From Hymenopus coronatus (taxonomy: Eukaryota > Arthropoda > Insecta > Mantodea > Hymenopodidae): a stretch of 64,000 nucleotides of DNA. The position numbers and the translations under genes are program-made. The DNA is taken from contig CM060900.1 of the NCBI GenBank assembly GCA_030762935.1, positions 108,776,620 to 108,840,619 of the forward strand, written 5' to 3'. Below are positions 1 through 10,927 of this stretch, piece after piece (position 1 is the first letter of the stretch; each line of letters begins with the position of its first letter). The notes under the pieces were generated by a model that worked only from the letters and a program-made list of their open reading frames with translations, was not told where the DNA came from and did not search any database.

Positions 1-660
1 TTTGAGGTTATTGCGCTCATCTTATACATAAGATATACAAATGATGATTATTTTCACTCCTATTTTTAACTAATACATTATGAACTGGATAAAACTTTAA
101 GTAAACATTGTAACCGAATTAATTGAAAGTACAACTGTGGAACTGACAGTTATTAAAAGTGAAGGTTGGCTGACTGGATTGCCACCTTGCTACCAATAAC
201 CGAGATTAAACAAATGAAATCAGGTGTGACAGGATTCCAAAGAAATGAACATCAGCTGCGATAATATGCTTCGACAATATCGCTCCAGTCAGATAGATAT
301 TGCTTAATCTTGGCCATTGCATTGGGCTTTAATAGTTGAGCTAAGCTGTCACTAGAAGATGACCTGCGTTCATGGCTTCTTTTTTTGAAAACATCCATTA
401 TTTTGCCTAAAATTAATTCGAATTTGCTACAGACTTTGCTAAACAATTTGACGCTCATTTAAATTCTGGATTCCATTTTGGATTGCTTGGTTGAGCATAT
501 TATGATTTTCTTACAAAAAATCGATCTCCCTTCTCCCATTATGTGCCGTCTTTGAATCTAAGGTCATATCCATATTTCGACCTGGAAACAATAGTTCATT
601 AGCAGTGGCGCTCGCTCACTTCACTTGGTTTATAGCGTTGAGTTTTATAGTTAGATTCTA
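1..660. other. AT-rich sequence without recognised features
   Basis: I see no repeat family, transposase relic or convincing coding exon here. Open frames are short and lack codon structure. It may be intergenic or intronic. Confidence 0.5.
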
Positions 661-669
661 AGCATTCAG

Positions 670-672
<3 letters not shown>

Positions 673-732
<60 letters not shown>
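673..732. repeat. (CT)n microsatellite
   Basis: About 60 bp of nearly uninterrupted CT dinucleotides with one GT interruption. It directly precedes a CA-rich SINE tail, so it may have expanded from that tail. Confidence 0.95.
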
Positions 733-886
733 ACACAGCTACACACACATTTACATTCTGATTCATACCTCCAGAGAATAGGGAGAGTTTTGAATAGCCC
801 CTGTTAAAGAAAAACACTCCTATCAGCTGGGAGGAAGCGACCCATAGAGAGGCTCACTCGCTGACCACTGGACCGGCATCACAACT
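733..886 (-). repeat. SINE-E copy, tRNA-derived, diverged
   Basis: Read on the minus strand, a tRNA-like head (gaccactggaccgg end) is followed by a body with 'actctccc' and 'tctgg' blocks and then a GT-rich tract. The same order appears at 9060-9215, 27320-27625 and 45253-45400. The head is old and its B box is poorly preserved. Confidence 0.5.
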
Positions 887-1013
887 ATTTATGTTGTGCA
901 GCGAATTGGAGCATGAAGGCGGACAGCATTCTTTCATAATGGTGAATTGATTGAAGGTACATTCGAGGCGTTAGTGAATAGAATATCTTTTATTTAAAAA
1001 TCGTGTGCTGCCA

Positions 1014-1014
<1 letters not shown>

Positions 1015-1056
<42 letters not shown>
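1015..1056. repeat. (TTA)n microsatellite
   Basis: About 14 tandem TTA triplets, uninterrupted. Confidence 0.95.
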
Positions 1057-1057
<1 letters not shown>

Positions 1058-1297
1058 TAAACTTTAGGTAAATGAGATTGTAATACAAGACTGGAGTTTA
1101 TTGAAACCTACGCCGGAGAAAACCAAATAAATGAATGAAATTAAAAATCATAATTAACTGCAGTATCTTCCCAAAGTTTAGCATTTACACATTCTCATAT
1201 AAATAACATATTCCTTGTTTAAAGCAAGAGTGGTAAATTATTTCAACTATAAATAATTAAAACACAGAAATATAACGGAATTTTATTTGTTTCACAT

Positions 1298-1722
1298 TTA
1301 GATATATCTATTATTTTTACCTTTTCTAGTACGTATATGTCAGGTGGAGAAGGCATTGCATGCCACCCAAAAAACCAATACCGAGATTTCACTTGAAATA
1401 CGCTTTTTAAGGACACCAAGAAGCCCAAAATAGCATTTGTAGAAAACGGTGCGTGTGTCCGTGTGTCTAACTCAAAAACGAAAAGTCCGTTAAATGCCAA
1501 ACATGGTATTTAAGTTTAACATCAAGGATGGAACACGAAGATTTTCAAATAAATTCCCCACCCCAAACTACCGTTAAATGTAACATTTTAGGAAAAAGTT
1601 TATTTTTGCAAAAATGGCTAACGATTTCGATTAAAATATAATACGTTTAGGATATATTAAAGACAAATAAAATGTATGTCTTGAATTTTCTGGGAATAGC
1701 CTCTTGATGACAATTGCATAAC
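1298..1722 (+). mobile_element. R1 element, left half only
   Basis: It starts with the R1 left end in a diverged form (ccttttctagtacg, then ggtggagaagg). It continues through the conserved blocks 'accgagatttcac', 'gaaaagtccgttaaat' and 'gaattttctgggaatagcc', then stops. The right end is missing, so the copy is truncated or interrupted. Confidence 0.8.
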
Positions 1723-1902
1723 TGGTAATAACACTCTATTGTATGGTGTTACCATTTGGCAACAAAGACAAGTCAAACTTAGGATATGTGTATTTGTGTT
1801 TTGTTGTTATTTTCATATTATATTGGCATTTGCAATAAAATAAAAGTAGTTGTAGCTGTTTATATTGTAAAAGTGTTATTTTATTTACAATTATTTATTT
1901 TT

Positions 1903-2700
1903 ACTTTCTCTAGCTCGTATGTACAATGTACATACTGGACAGAGAAGGTAATGTATTCCACTCAAAAATTCGATGTCCAAATTTCATAGGAAATATATGT
2001 TTTGAGGTTCCCTGAGTCCGAAAATAGCATTTTTAGAAAAAGGTCCGTGAGTGTCTGTGTGTCTGTGAACAGGATAGCACAAAGTCCGTTAAATATCAAA
2101 GTAGGTATTTAATGTGTCTCCCAAGGATGCGACAGGAAGATTTTCAAGAAAATATCCCTACCACAACTACCCTTTACATGAAAATGTTTCCGAAAATTTT
2201 GATTTTCTCAAAAATGGCTCTAATGATTTTTGTTAAAATATCGTATATTATAGCTATTTACATCACAAATAATGTGTATATCTTGAGTCTTCTCAGAATA
2301 GCCGCTGAAGACCTCTTCATTCTGGTTGAACTGTGCTGAATTTTTCGTAACTGGTAAACCGTAACAGATAGACAAAAACTTACCACACAAAAATATAGAT
2401 CTCGTTAAAACACATAGTTTATGTCATATACGCCATTTTTTTGCAGAACTGACCATTTTTGAGCTATTACTTGTTATTGGTTTCAGCTTAAAAATATACC
2501 TTTCCCAAACGGGACCATACAAAACGAACCTAACCTCAAATGTTTCACATAGCGACGAGCTTTTAAAGGATTTGACTATCGCTTTAGGCTAATGCATTCC
2601 CTCATTTCCCTTCTACTCAAAATGAACCAAGTAATAAGACCAATTATGCTAATATTTATCTTGATTAGCATGATTAAAATATTTGCTATTTCAGTATTAG
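1903..2700 (+). mobile_element. R1 element, nearly complete
   Basis: The left end ACTTTCTCTAGC is followed by a strong hairpin, GTATGTAC-AAT-GTACATAC, flanked by complementary ctttctct/agagaagg arms. Downstream come 'gattttcaagaaaat', 'tctcaaaaatggctc', 'gaagacctcttcattctgg' and 'ctatcgctttaggct'. The last segment decays around 2700, before the GCTAGAGAAAGT end. A run of fixed conserved blocks without any shared reading frame argues for a non-coding element. Confidence 0.85.
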
Positions 2701-2974
2701 TGTAGTGTTTCTTTTCAGAACAAAAACGAAATCAATGCAACTGCAGTAAAATTTAACCCCGTCGTCATCCCAACGTGCCATCACATCGGTTATTTTACGT
2801 GAAACTTGCCCGTCCATTACCACAGCACATTTGACACCAGTCCATTGCGTATCGCCTTAAAGGTCTAGGCTATTGGAATCACTTACGTTAAGGTGCCTGT
2901 TTTAGAGATATCGAAACCGGTTCAACAGTGAGAAGTATAGTGGAATATGTATCAACATAATGCATGCAGTAGAG

Positions 2975-3110
2975 GGTTAAGAGACTGATAAACACGTACT
3001 AACAAAAATGCGGATCTCATTAGAAATATAATTTATATCAAAAACATTTATATGGGGTTAACCATTTCCGAGATATGCCTTGTTATTAGTTTAAATTTGC
3101 CAGTACTTCC
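2975..3110 (+). mobile_element. R1 internal fragment
   Basis: It matches the internal R1 segment running from 'gagactgataaacac' through 'aaccatttccgagatat' to 'ccttgttattag'. Both ends are missing. Confidence 0.65.
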
Positions 3111-3688
3111 ACTTGCTCGTACAGTTTTTCATGGCCAAGTCTCGGAAAGCAAGCGTTATGGTTGCGCAGCTATGAATTGATAGCCCCTGCACTTAGCTGA
3201 AGATAAAATCAAATCAATTGTGCCTTGAAATTGTGGTTTAAACCATTTCCAAGATGAGGGACCAAAGTACGAACATATATATCACTAGCAACGAAATGTG
3301 TTTCAACCGAGCTTAGGGAATGTAAATTTTCTGTAATAAAATTTGAGCTTTATGGTTCTGTTATCATCTTTATTGCTGTTCCTAAAGTGTAAAAATAATT
3401 ATCTATGCTCGTAATTACCAAAAGGAAACTATCTGGTCTTAACACATTAGAGACATGACTCAGAGCCGTTCAAAACGTATTAGGCCCTGAAAGTTGTGTT
3501 TCATCTACGGCCATGCTATTAGAAATCGGACAAAAGAGATACACTTATGTGTTATACGCATTGTTCTCTACTAAATACTAAGTTATTTTCACTTATTCAG
3601 TTCCCACCCTATATAATAATGAAACGCAGTGACCACCTGTATCTTCTTTCTTGCTAGGCTGCGCCGTTGCCGAATTGTTAAACTTCTC
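3111..3688. other. Unannotated AT-rich spacer
   Basis: No repeat family or coding signal is recognised. Short open frames look random. Confidence 0.45.
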
Positions 3689-3890
3689 GTCTCTCACCAA
3701 GGCGGGCAATCAATTCCAGGCTACCACATATGGGATGTGTGGTGGACAAAGGGGCGCAGGGGTGGGTTTTCTCCGGATTTTCCGGTTTCCCCCGCCATCG
3801 CATTCCACCGGTGCACCATCTTCATTCCATGTATATCAGTGTCATCCCCTGCAGTGCCATATGTAGTAAAAACGGGTGTTAAACGCTATC
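3689..3890 (+). repeat. SINE-D copy
   Basis: A GC-rich body shares 'gggttttctccgga', 'ttcccccgccat' and 'attccaccggtgc' with copies at 8675-9025 (minus), 48500-48770 (plus) and 54655-54845 (minus). The end 'gtgttaaacgctatc' matches the SINE-D 3' end elsewhere. The tRNA-like head is degraded here. Open frames across it reflect GC content and not a gene. Confidence 0.65.
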
Positions 3891-4259
3891 AAATATGTAT
3901 TGCTTAAAACAACCCTTGCTTTTTATTTTAAGCAATAATTAGGAAGATTAGGAAAAAAAACAATTACCACTTTTTTATGTTTTATGCAACATGCTATAGT
4001 CGTAACTAATATTCGTAATAAGTTAAAATTATCGAATAAGTTCGCCAAAGCCTGCAGTAGATAATACAGTGTACGGCATTCCCGTTCCTCCGTCCTCTTT
4101 GATCGAATAGGCAACCCAAATTACATCAGGGATGGTAAAATTTCTCTACCGTTTTATCATCATATTGCTTAGCAGCATTTGCTGTGGCTTCCGTTATTTT
4201 ATTTGATAGCGTTCAAATATTGCTAACTCTGCCAACGCTTACTGACAACGCATTAATAT

Positions 4260-4297
4260 CTTACTGCGTAGTAGTAATAATAATAACAATAATAATC
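4260..4297. repeat. Degenerate (TAA)n
   Basis: Imperfect taataataataac-type triplets. Confidence 0.6.
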
Positions 4298-4344
4298 AGA
4301 CATTTGAGGATTACCTGCTATTAGGTACAGTTGCTACAATGAAA

Positions 4345-4470
4345 TGATGAAAGCTACCATTCTTTCCTGACCATATACGTTTATCAGGATCATTTTGACT
4401 GCAGATTCCATCCTAGTGCAACAAAATCAGATACCACCAACAAAGAAGTGGTATGGTATGGGGTTTTGCT
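4345..4470 (-). repeat. R2 repeat fragment
   Basis: The minus strand of this segment matches the R2 right half (tatggtcaggaaagaatggtag plus an upstream 'ctgcagtcaaaat' block). Better copies lie at 6505-6790, 30255-30540 and 48830-49065. Confidence 0.6.
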
Positions 4471-4794
4471 TAATTTTTAGAAATAATGCAATAAATATGT
4501 TATGATAGATGTATTTTTAAACTGATTTGTCGTAAAATTTGGATAACTGATGTGGATATTTTTAAATATGCATCGTGTAAAGCATTTTTATTAGAAGAAC
4601 TAATTCAGACAATAAAAATATTATTTAAGCAACCATGCAATTTAGAGATTTGCAACACGGTAAAAATATTACCATTAATGTGTGTTATAACTTATATAAT
4701 CTTCAACAAGACATATTACACACTGCGGATTTTCCCAATTTAACAGTTGCATTACCTTCCGCCTTCCTTTCCGATTCCTACGTAAGGCTAACAC
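4471..4794. other. Unannotated AT-rich spacer
   Basis: Nothing recognised, and no coding structure. Confidence 0.4.
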
Positions 4795-5055
4795 CTTTTT
4801 TTTTTTCTTTTTTTTTTTAAATACAGTAGCGGAGTCTGATCGGGACTCCGGCACTGTATACCCTACTTTTATTTACCTTTTTTTACCTTGTTTTTCTGTA
4901 TTATTACTGGATTGCTGTTTTCTTACTTTTACAACACACACATAAACACAAACATATAACACCCATGCCCAAGGCGGGACTCGAACCCACGATCCCCTGC
5001 GTTACGAAGCACCAAAGCGGGACGCCTTGGCGAGCGCGGCCATGGGGACCGTCAC
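4795..5055 (-). repeat. SINE-C copy, complete
   Basis: On the minus strand: tRNA-like head 'ggtccccatggccgcgctcg' with B box 'gggttcgagtcccgcc', then 'gggcatgggtgttatatg', a middle region, the inverted motif 'ggagtcccgatcagactccg' and an A-rich tail (the T-run at 4798-4820). Head, body and A-tail are the signature of a tRNA-derived SINE mobilised by LINE machinery. The other copies are at 39628-39874, 55365-55585 and 55610-55842. Confidence 0.85.
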
Positions 5056-5443
5056 CCTGCAGCAGCAGCTGGTACCCTTAATACTCTTACTTCTTACCTT
5101 ACTAGAAGTACTCAGGCCAATCATCGGAGCGCTTCCTGTCTGGGGGTTATGATCGGGTAGGATTTGGCGGGGCAGTGGTTCCCGACATCCATTGGGTAAA
5201 CTGGGCAATGATGTCAGCTGTTGCCTTCCCAGGTCGAGGTCAGCTCCTGGTAGCCCTTTACACGTCATTTCTTAGCGCTGATGCTCTTCCCACTTGAGCT
5301 GCCACGGCGAAGCACCCATATACATGTGGACTCTTGTTTTTAAGGTGTCTTCAAATACTCGAGATACCCATAACTGTTTATAAATTTCGCGCTCTATAGT
5401 TTATCTTTGCTATAACTAATTTATATGTCATGATTGATGTTTA
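5056..5443. other. GC-moderate unannotated stretch
   Basis: Higher GC than its surroundings. The minus-strand open frame running through it merges into the SINE-C head and has no recognisable domain. It could be an older SINE or other retroelement fragment. Confidence 0.35.
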
Positions 5444-6330
5444 ACTTTCTCTAGAAAGTATGTACATACAATGTGCATAGTAGCAAGAGAAGGTATTGAA
5501 TTTCACCCAAAAACTCGATGTGGAAATTTCACCGGAAGTATATTTTGAAGTCTCCTGCGTCCGGAGCAAAGTATTTTTAGAAAAAGGTCCGTGTGTGACT
5601 GCCTGTCTGTCTGTGTGATTGTGGACAGCATAGATCCAAAACGAAATGATCGTTACACACCGAACTTGGTATTTATGTTTAGTATCTTTCAAGGATACAA
5701 CACGAAGATTTCCAAAACAATCTCCCCACCACCAGCTACCCTATACATTGCAAAATTTTTGAAAATGTTTTTCTCAAAAATGGCTCTAACGATTTTGATT
5801 AAAATGCCGTGTATTAAAGATATTTCGATCACAAATAAAATGTATATTTTGAATTTTCTGGGAATAGTTTCTGAAGACCTCTTTATTCTGGATGAGATTT
5901 GCAGAATTTTGTATAAAGTTTAAACCGTAGAAAGACAAAGCTTAAAGTACAGAAAATGTAGATTTCGTTAAAACACATCATTTATGTCACACATGTTTTT
6001 CTTTTAGAGTTGGCCGTTTTTGAGATATTCCTTGTTATTGGTTTAAGTTTTAAATTACCTAACTTTTCTCACACCGAGCCATATAAAACGAACTAAACCT
6101 CAATTGTTTCACATAACGACCAGCTTATAAAATATTTTACTATCGCTTTAACATAATTTATTTCCTTTTTCCCTTCCACTTACAAGGAAGCAAGTAATAA
6201 GATCAATTCTGCTAATGTTTATTGTTTAATGTTTATTTCAGTTAGCATGTTGTAGATAAAAGAATAATCTTTTGTAAGAGAAGTTTGTATTGGAACAGCT
6301 AGAGAAAGTTATGTAAATAGTACACGTAAT
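5444..6330 (+). mobile_element. R1 element, complete
   Basis: Full length at 887 bp. The left end is actttctctagaaagtatg with its hairpin. It has a GT-rich tract after 'agaaaaaggtccg', then 'gattttgattaaaatgcc' and 'gggaatagtttctgaagacc'. The right end is 'cagctagagaaagt' followed by the degraded stem-loop 'tatgtaaatagtacacgt'. The ends are inverted copies of each other, and I see no convincing target duplication. There is no transposase; the 110-residue open frame inside it spans repeat sequence. Confidence 0.88.
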
Positions 6331-6504
6331 AAAAATATAATTAATATATAGTGTTATGGAACGTCCAGTCAATCTGAATGCTACCATTGCATAAAATAAA
6401 ATGGAACGCTGCCAAGGAATTCAGGACAAAACTGTAAAATTGTTCTTAAAAGCGGCAGAAGTTTGCTCCTTTCCCCAAAGAAAGAGCCTACAATAAACCT
6501 CGGA

Positions 6505-6790
6505 GAAGAAAAATTTAATTACACCTTTCGCAAAGTTCAGAAAATGTACAAACCATATCTGCTTCTTTTGTAAGAGTCCATAAACGGAAATTCTCAACAA
6601 ACCCAGTGTCATGCCGCTTCTTTGTTAAGAGGCTATAAATGCGGATGTGTCTTTGTTGCACTGGGATAGTACCTGCAGTCAAAATAACCCTCATAAATTA
6701 GTATGGCCAGGAAAGAATGGCAACTTCTATGACTTCATTCAAGAGACGTATCTTTTGAACCGTTTCTAAATTTTGCACAACTACATTAAT
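6505..6790 (+). repeat. R2 repeat, best copy
   Basis: It shares ordered blocks with 30255-30540 and 48830-49065: 'tcagaaaatgtaca', 'ccagtgtcatgcc', 'cttctttgttaagaggct', 'tgcagtcaaaataaccctc', 'gtatggccaggaaagaatgg' and 'tcttttgaaccgtttctaa'. It carries no open frame or tRNA-like promoter. Its class is unknown. Confidence 0.75.
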
Positions 6791-6897
6791 GACTTATTTG
6801 TGAGAGTTTCATCTGAAACTATCCTGTTTATAAATAGCATTGAAATTCTTGAAACAATCGGTATGTTTTGATATTATAAAATGCAAGTTCTCAACGT

Positions 6898-7326
6898 ATG
6901 ACTGAGATCTTCCGCAGTGTTTTTGTCATACTTAAATCTTCACAGCTGTTAGTGGTGTATAGGGTATACAACGGAGCAGGAGGCCTCGCACACTGCGCCT
7001 CTGCGGGCACACTGCCAGAAGAAAGGGATGAAGTGAAGCAACCACAGGAGGCCACAGACCGCAGGCAGTTAGACCACAGAGACGCGCGGAAGTCTCTTAA
7101 TCTGGCGCGAAAACCCGTTCCACAATTAGAGCTGCCCAGAGAGCCCTTTAGTGTCTACAGGAAATACTCTTTCCTTAAAGTAAACATCCCTCCGGCACTG
7201 CCATACGCCACAAAACTTAGAACACTGGAAGCATTAGAAGGAAACGAAAGGGAAATGAGGGAAAGGAAATCGTGTCAGGTGAAAAAATACCTCAGCATTC
7301 GCGATCCTACATGGAAAAACAACTAA
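6898..7326 (+). CDS. Hypothetical 142-residue ORF, doubtful
   Basis: The longest ATG-initiated open frame in the window (ATG at 6898). From about residue 20 it is charged and polar, with many Glu/Arg/Lys and PEERDEVKQPQEA-like runs. It has no signal peptide, transmembrane segment or domain I recognise. It lies in a local patch of higher GC with no nearby splice or promoter logic, except for a possible acceptor 'cttcacag' at about 6940-6947. It could be a real exon, a fragment of an unrecognised transposon or chance. Neighbours are an R2 repeat upstream and a tRNA-like relic downstream. Confidence 0.2.
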   Translation: MTEIFRSVFVILKSSQLLVVYRVYNGAGGLAHCASAGTLPEERDEVKQPQEATDRRQLDHRDARKSLNLARKPVPQLELPREPFSVYRKYSFLKVNIPPALPYATKLRTLEALEGNEREMRERKSCQVKKYLSIRDPTWKNN

Positions 7327-7339
7327 AAATCCAAGGTCA

Positions 7340-7412
7340 GAGTGGGAGTTCGTCGGGAATCGAATCCGAAACCTTCCGAATGCGAACCTGACACGCTACT
7401 TGGTGGGTTACT
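7340..7412 (-). repeat. tRNA-like SINE head relic
   Basis: The minus strand shows 'ttcggattcgattcccgac', resembling a B box, and an upstream segment resembling an A box (gtagcgtgtcaggttcgc). No intact cloverleaf was found, so this is a SINE head and not a tRNA gene. Confidence 0.45.
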
Positions 7413-7715
7413 GGTGATGTAGCGCAGTAATCAGCTGATTGAATGCTCTAAAAGATAGAGGTACTGACGACGGAAGAACCACCCTACACCCCTGGCCAAA
7501 CACCGCAGGAACCCTCCCAGACCTTTTTGCTTCCGCCATAATACGGTGAGGCGGGAATGAGGGGGAGACACCCCAAGAGCGTCCAGATCCGGAAGTCGAC
7601 CAGCGCCAGCAGGGGTGGGGTCCCGCCGACGCCTAGCACACTCTCTCACATGCCCTGGTGGCACTCCAAGGATCCCGAAGGCAGATCTTAACCGGGAGGC
7701 CCCTCCAACGATGCC
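7413..7715. other. GC-rich unannotated stretch
   Basis: Long random open frames on both strands follow from high GC. There is no recognisable protein. It may continue the SINE or retroelement begun at 7340. Confidence 0.35.
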
Positions 7716-7718
7716 AGG

Positions 7719-8115
7719 AAATTCAAGATATACATTTTATTTGTTACGTAAATATCTTGAATGTACGGTATTGCGATCAAAATCTTTAGAGGCATTTTTA
7801 ACAAAAACATTTTTTTTTTTTTTTTTTATGTGAAGGGCAGTTTGAGGTTGGTGATTATCTTGAAAATCTTCGTGTCGCATCCCTTGAAGATATTAAACTT
7901 AAATACCAACCAAATTTGGTATTAACTGTCTTTTCGTTTTGACCTATACTGTCCACAGTCGCGCGCACACACATACACACGGACCTTTTTCAAAAAAGGT
8001 GGGTTTCTTTAGATTCGGGGACCTCAAGAAATATATTTCCGGCGAAATCTTGTGTGGAATAAAATACCATTTTAGTTACTATGTACATAATACGAGTAGA
8101 GAAAATAAAAAAGGC
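7719..8115 (-). mobile_element. R1 element, left half
   Basis: Minus-orientation copy from 'aaattcaagatatacatttt' to the hairpin end (ttttagttactatgtacataatacgagtagagaaaa region). The internal microsatellite is a mixed cgcgcacacacatacacac. The part beyond 'gggaatagcc' is absent. An 18-T run at 7810-7827 interrupts it. Confidence 0.8.
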
Positions 8116-8674
8116 AATGTTCTCTAGCATAGCATTTATTAATAGCTAATGCTAATTTATTTCCTATAACGAGTCTTCTATATCAAAGTGAATATTAGAT
8201 GGTATTCGTTTGTGTAATTCTGATCTTATTTATTTAGTTGTCTTTTAAACGTTTGGAATGCGCACCCCTTCTTTGTGTTTCTCTCTTGCGACCTTGTTAC
8301 TTTTCGTAGACACATTTCTTCCTAACGTTTATTAGGTTTTCTTGTGACCCAGTTCCACTACTGGATTTCAAAGCAGTCGAGCGGCGAATTGCCTTTATCC
8401 GGAAACTTCCCCAGAAGGATGCTTATATGTTTACCGATCGATCCTTTGTGTTACAGAGGATTATTTGCACTCGGGGAACAAAAGAGCGAATATCTGTACT
8501 AGCCCAATAAGCCGACAATTTAGGCAGATATCGAAGGACATTATTTTCCCTAAAGTCGTTAATCTGTAGCCCTTTAGTGTGGAATGTGAAATACTGGTGT
8601 GTAAACACTCTCATACACAATCTTGGAAATTACAACGATAAATTTCGTTCTCTCCTTTTTACTTCGTTTCGTAA
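8116..8674. other. Unannotated spacer
   Basis: No repeat or coding signal recognised. Confidence 0.4.
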
Positions 8675-9025
8675 TCGGCTTACCCTCACCGTAGTAGTAG
8701 GACTGACACTCCCCTAGGACTTTCAAGTCAATGCCTAGGCGTCAGATGCCTGTCGGGAAGCCTATGGCACGAAAAAACAGAATGGAGAACCTGTTACGAG
8801 GGGTGGGACCATAGCCAGGCATGAACATGAGGAAGTAGATGATATGAAATGTAAGCGAAATTGATGATTGGAAAGGTGATAATGGAGCAATTGGTGGAAT
8901 TAATGGCGGTAGAAACCGGAGGTCCCGGAGAAAACCCGCCCAGACACCGCTTCGCGCTTGGGATCGAACCCAGGCTGACTAGATGGGAAGCGAGCGGTCT
9001 AACCACTTACCCTTGGCGCCGCCTC
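8675..9025 (-). repeat. SINE-D copy, long form
   Basis: On the minus strand: head 'ggcgccaagggtaagtggtt' with B box 'gggttcgatcccaagc', then body 'gggcgggttttctccggga', 'accaattgctcc' and 'catcatctacttcctc', ending with 'gtcagtcctactacta'. It is collinear with the plus-strand copy at 48500-48770. The head strongly resembles a tRNA with an A box 'aagtggttagaccg'. Confidence 0.75.
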
Positions 9026-9059
9026 CTTTTTATTACAATACCTTAATTGGGGATGATCC

Positions 9060-9215
9060 CCTGGCTAGGTCAGTAGAGCACCTGCGTGTTGTGCGAGGCA
9101 TGCCGCGTTCGATTCTCGGCTGGGGGTAGGAATTTTTCTCTAGCTCAGATTATTCCCCATCCTCTCCAGAGTTTGGAAATGTGAATATGTGTGTGTGTGA
9201 GTGATCTATTGGATA
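9060..9215 (+). repeat. SINE-E copy
   Basis: tRNA-like head with A box 'ctaggtcagtagagcacc' and B box 'cgttcgattctcggc'. The body has 'attattccccatcctctcc', 'gagtttggaaatgtgaata' and a short GT tract. It is collinear with 45253-45400. Confidence 0.7.
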
Positions 9216-10073
9216 AAATTAAAGAAAATAGAAACCCAATGACATAAAACAACACCATTGCAGATAGGCAACATGTTTCACAGAAAAATACCACTGGTAA
9301 AACCATATAGTTAAAGGCGGGGTATAAATGGAACAGTAAAAACTACCTAAACTCCAAGAACGAAGTTATAACTTACTGTGCTGAAAGAAATTAAATATAA
9401 TTTTGCCCAAGGCCATATCATGCTCATTATTGTGATTATTATTCTACATAGCGAGCAAGTTGACTCGATGGTGACGTTTGTAGCTCTCATTCGGGAAGTT
9501 CACGTGTCGACCACCCACTCTGTTCGTGTTTTTTTCCCCCCTTGGTTGGTAGGGGAATTCTGTGATGGTTTCCTTTCCAGTTATTTGTGTTGTTTACAAT
9601 TTCTATTATGTGCTTACATCCATTTCTCCTTTTCTTGTTCAGTATGTTATGCTTATGTGGAAAGCATCTCTAATTGCACACAACAGTGTTTCGCCACTGA
9701 GTGGAACGCTTGGTTGTGTGTGCAAACAGCAAATTAGTACGGGTAGGGTGAAATGACTTGGCACGCAGAAACGTGGTCAAGAATGGCTGGCCGCGCCTAT
9801 TTTAGACAATTGATTCTGTAATTCTCCTCCTCGCCACCCCTTTCTGATTTAGGAACTGAATTATGGTGGGTCTCAAATTGAAAAGTTCGTTTCGTCACTT
9901 TACCTCTGCTAAGCCAACGAAGCTCACTATGGAACAGGATGTCACCATATTCAATTAAGAATTGTTTGTTGATATGTCATAATGAGGATGATGTTGCTAT
10001 TTAAGGGCGTTCAACCACTAGGTTATCAGCACCCTTACAAAACAAATCATGGCAAACATTAGAGATAAATGAA
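9216..10073. other. Unannotated spacer
   Basis: A 119-residue frame at 9378-9737 looks random. A block at about 9985-10040 (aaggatgatg-type, 'ttaagggcg', 'ggttatcagcacc') resembles an insect repeat motif I have seen described, but it is too short to assign. Confidence 0.35.
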
Positions 10074-10927
10074 TCTGGTGTGTTCCATTCACATGACTTT
10101 CTCTAGCTGTTGCATATATAAATTATTCCTACAAACCATTATTCTTTAATCCACAACGTGCTAACCGAAATAAACACTAGCCGATGTGGTCTTATTGCTT
10201 TTGTAAGTAAAAGGGAAATGAGGAAATATATTATGCTAAAGCAATAGTCAATCTTTTAAACACTGGTCGCTATGTGAAACAATTGAGGGTCGGTTCGCTT
10301 TGCATGGTCCCGTTTGAGAGGAAAAAAAAAACGAGTGTAAAATTGAACCAATAACAATGAATATTTCGAAAACGGTCAACTCTACAAGAAATACCTATAT
10401 GACAAATTATGTGTTTTAATGAGATCTACATATTTTGTGTAACAAGTTTTTGTCTATCTGTTACGGTTTAACCCTAATGCAAAATTCTGCTAAACTCAAT
10501 CAGAATAAAGAGCTATTTCCAGAAAATTTAAATTATACATTTTATTTGTGATGTGAATATCTTTAATATACGTTGTTTTAATGAAAATCGTAAGAACCAT
10601 TTTTGGGAAAATTCACAATTTTCGTAAAATGTTTCTTGTAAAGGGTAGTTGGAGTTGGGTGGATTTTCTTGAATGTCTTGGTCTCGCATCCTTGTAGGAT
10701 ACAGAACTTATATACCAAGTTTGGTATTTAACCGACTTTTCGTTTATGAACTATGGTGCCCACAATCACTTAGACAGACACACACACGGACCTTTTTTTT
10801 TTTTTCTAAAAATGCGTTTTTCGGACTCAGGGTACCTTAGAACATATATTTACGTTGATATTTTTGGTGAAATACAATACATTCTCTATCCACTATGTAC
10901 ACTGTGCATACGGGCTAAAGAAAGTAA
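10074..10927 (-). mobile_element. R1 element, complete, reference copy
   Basis: Complete 854-bp minus-orientation copy. One end is 'ctggtgtgttccattcacat' followed by gactttctctagctg; the other is 'gggctaaagaaagt'. The terminal stem-loop (ATGTG-ttccatt-CACAT) and the opposite-end hairpin (gtatgcac/gtacatag) are both preserved. It carries a cagacacacacac tract followed by ggacc and an 11-T run. No reading frame spans the copy. Confidence 0.9.

Noticed and set aside
5591..5923. 110-residue frame in R1, considered as an R1-encoded protein
   Set aside because: Aligned segments of other R1 copies carry stops and frameshifts at many points with no sign of a preserved frame. R1 appears non-coding.
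9378..9737. 119-residue Cys/Ser-rich hydrophobic frame
   Set aside because: No domain, initiation context or splice signals. Composition follows the local base content.
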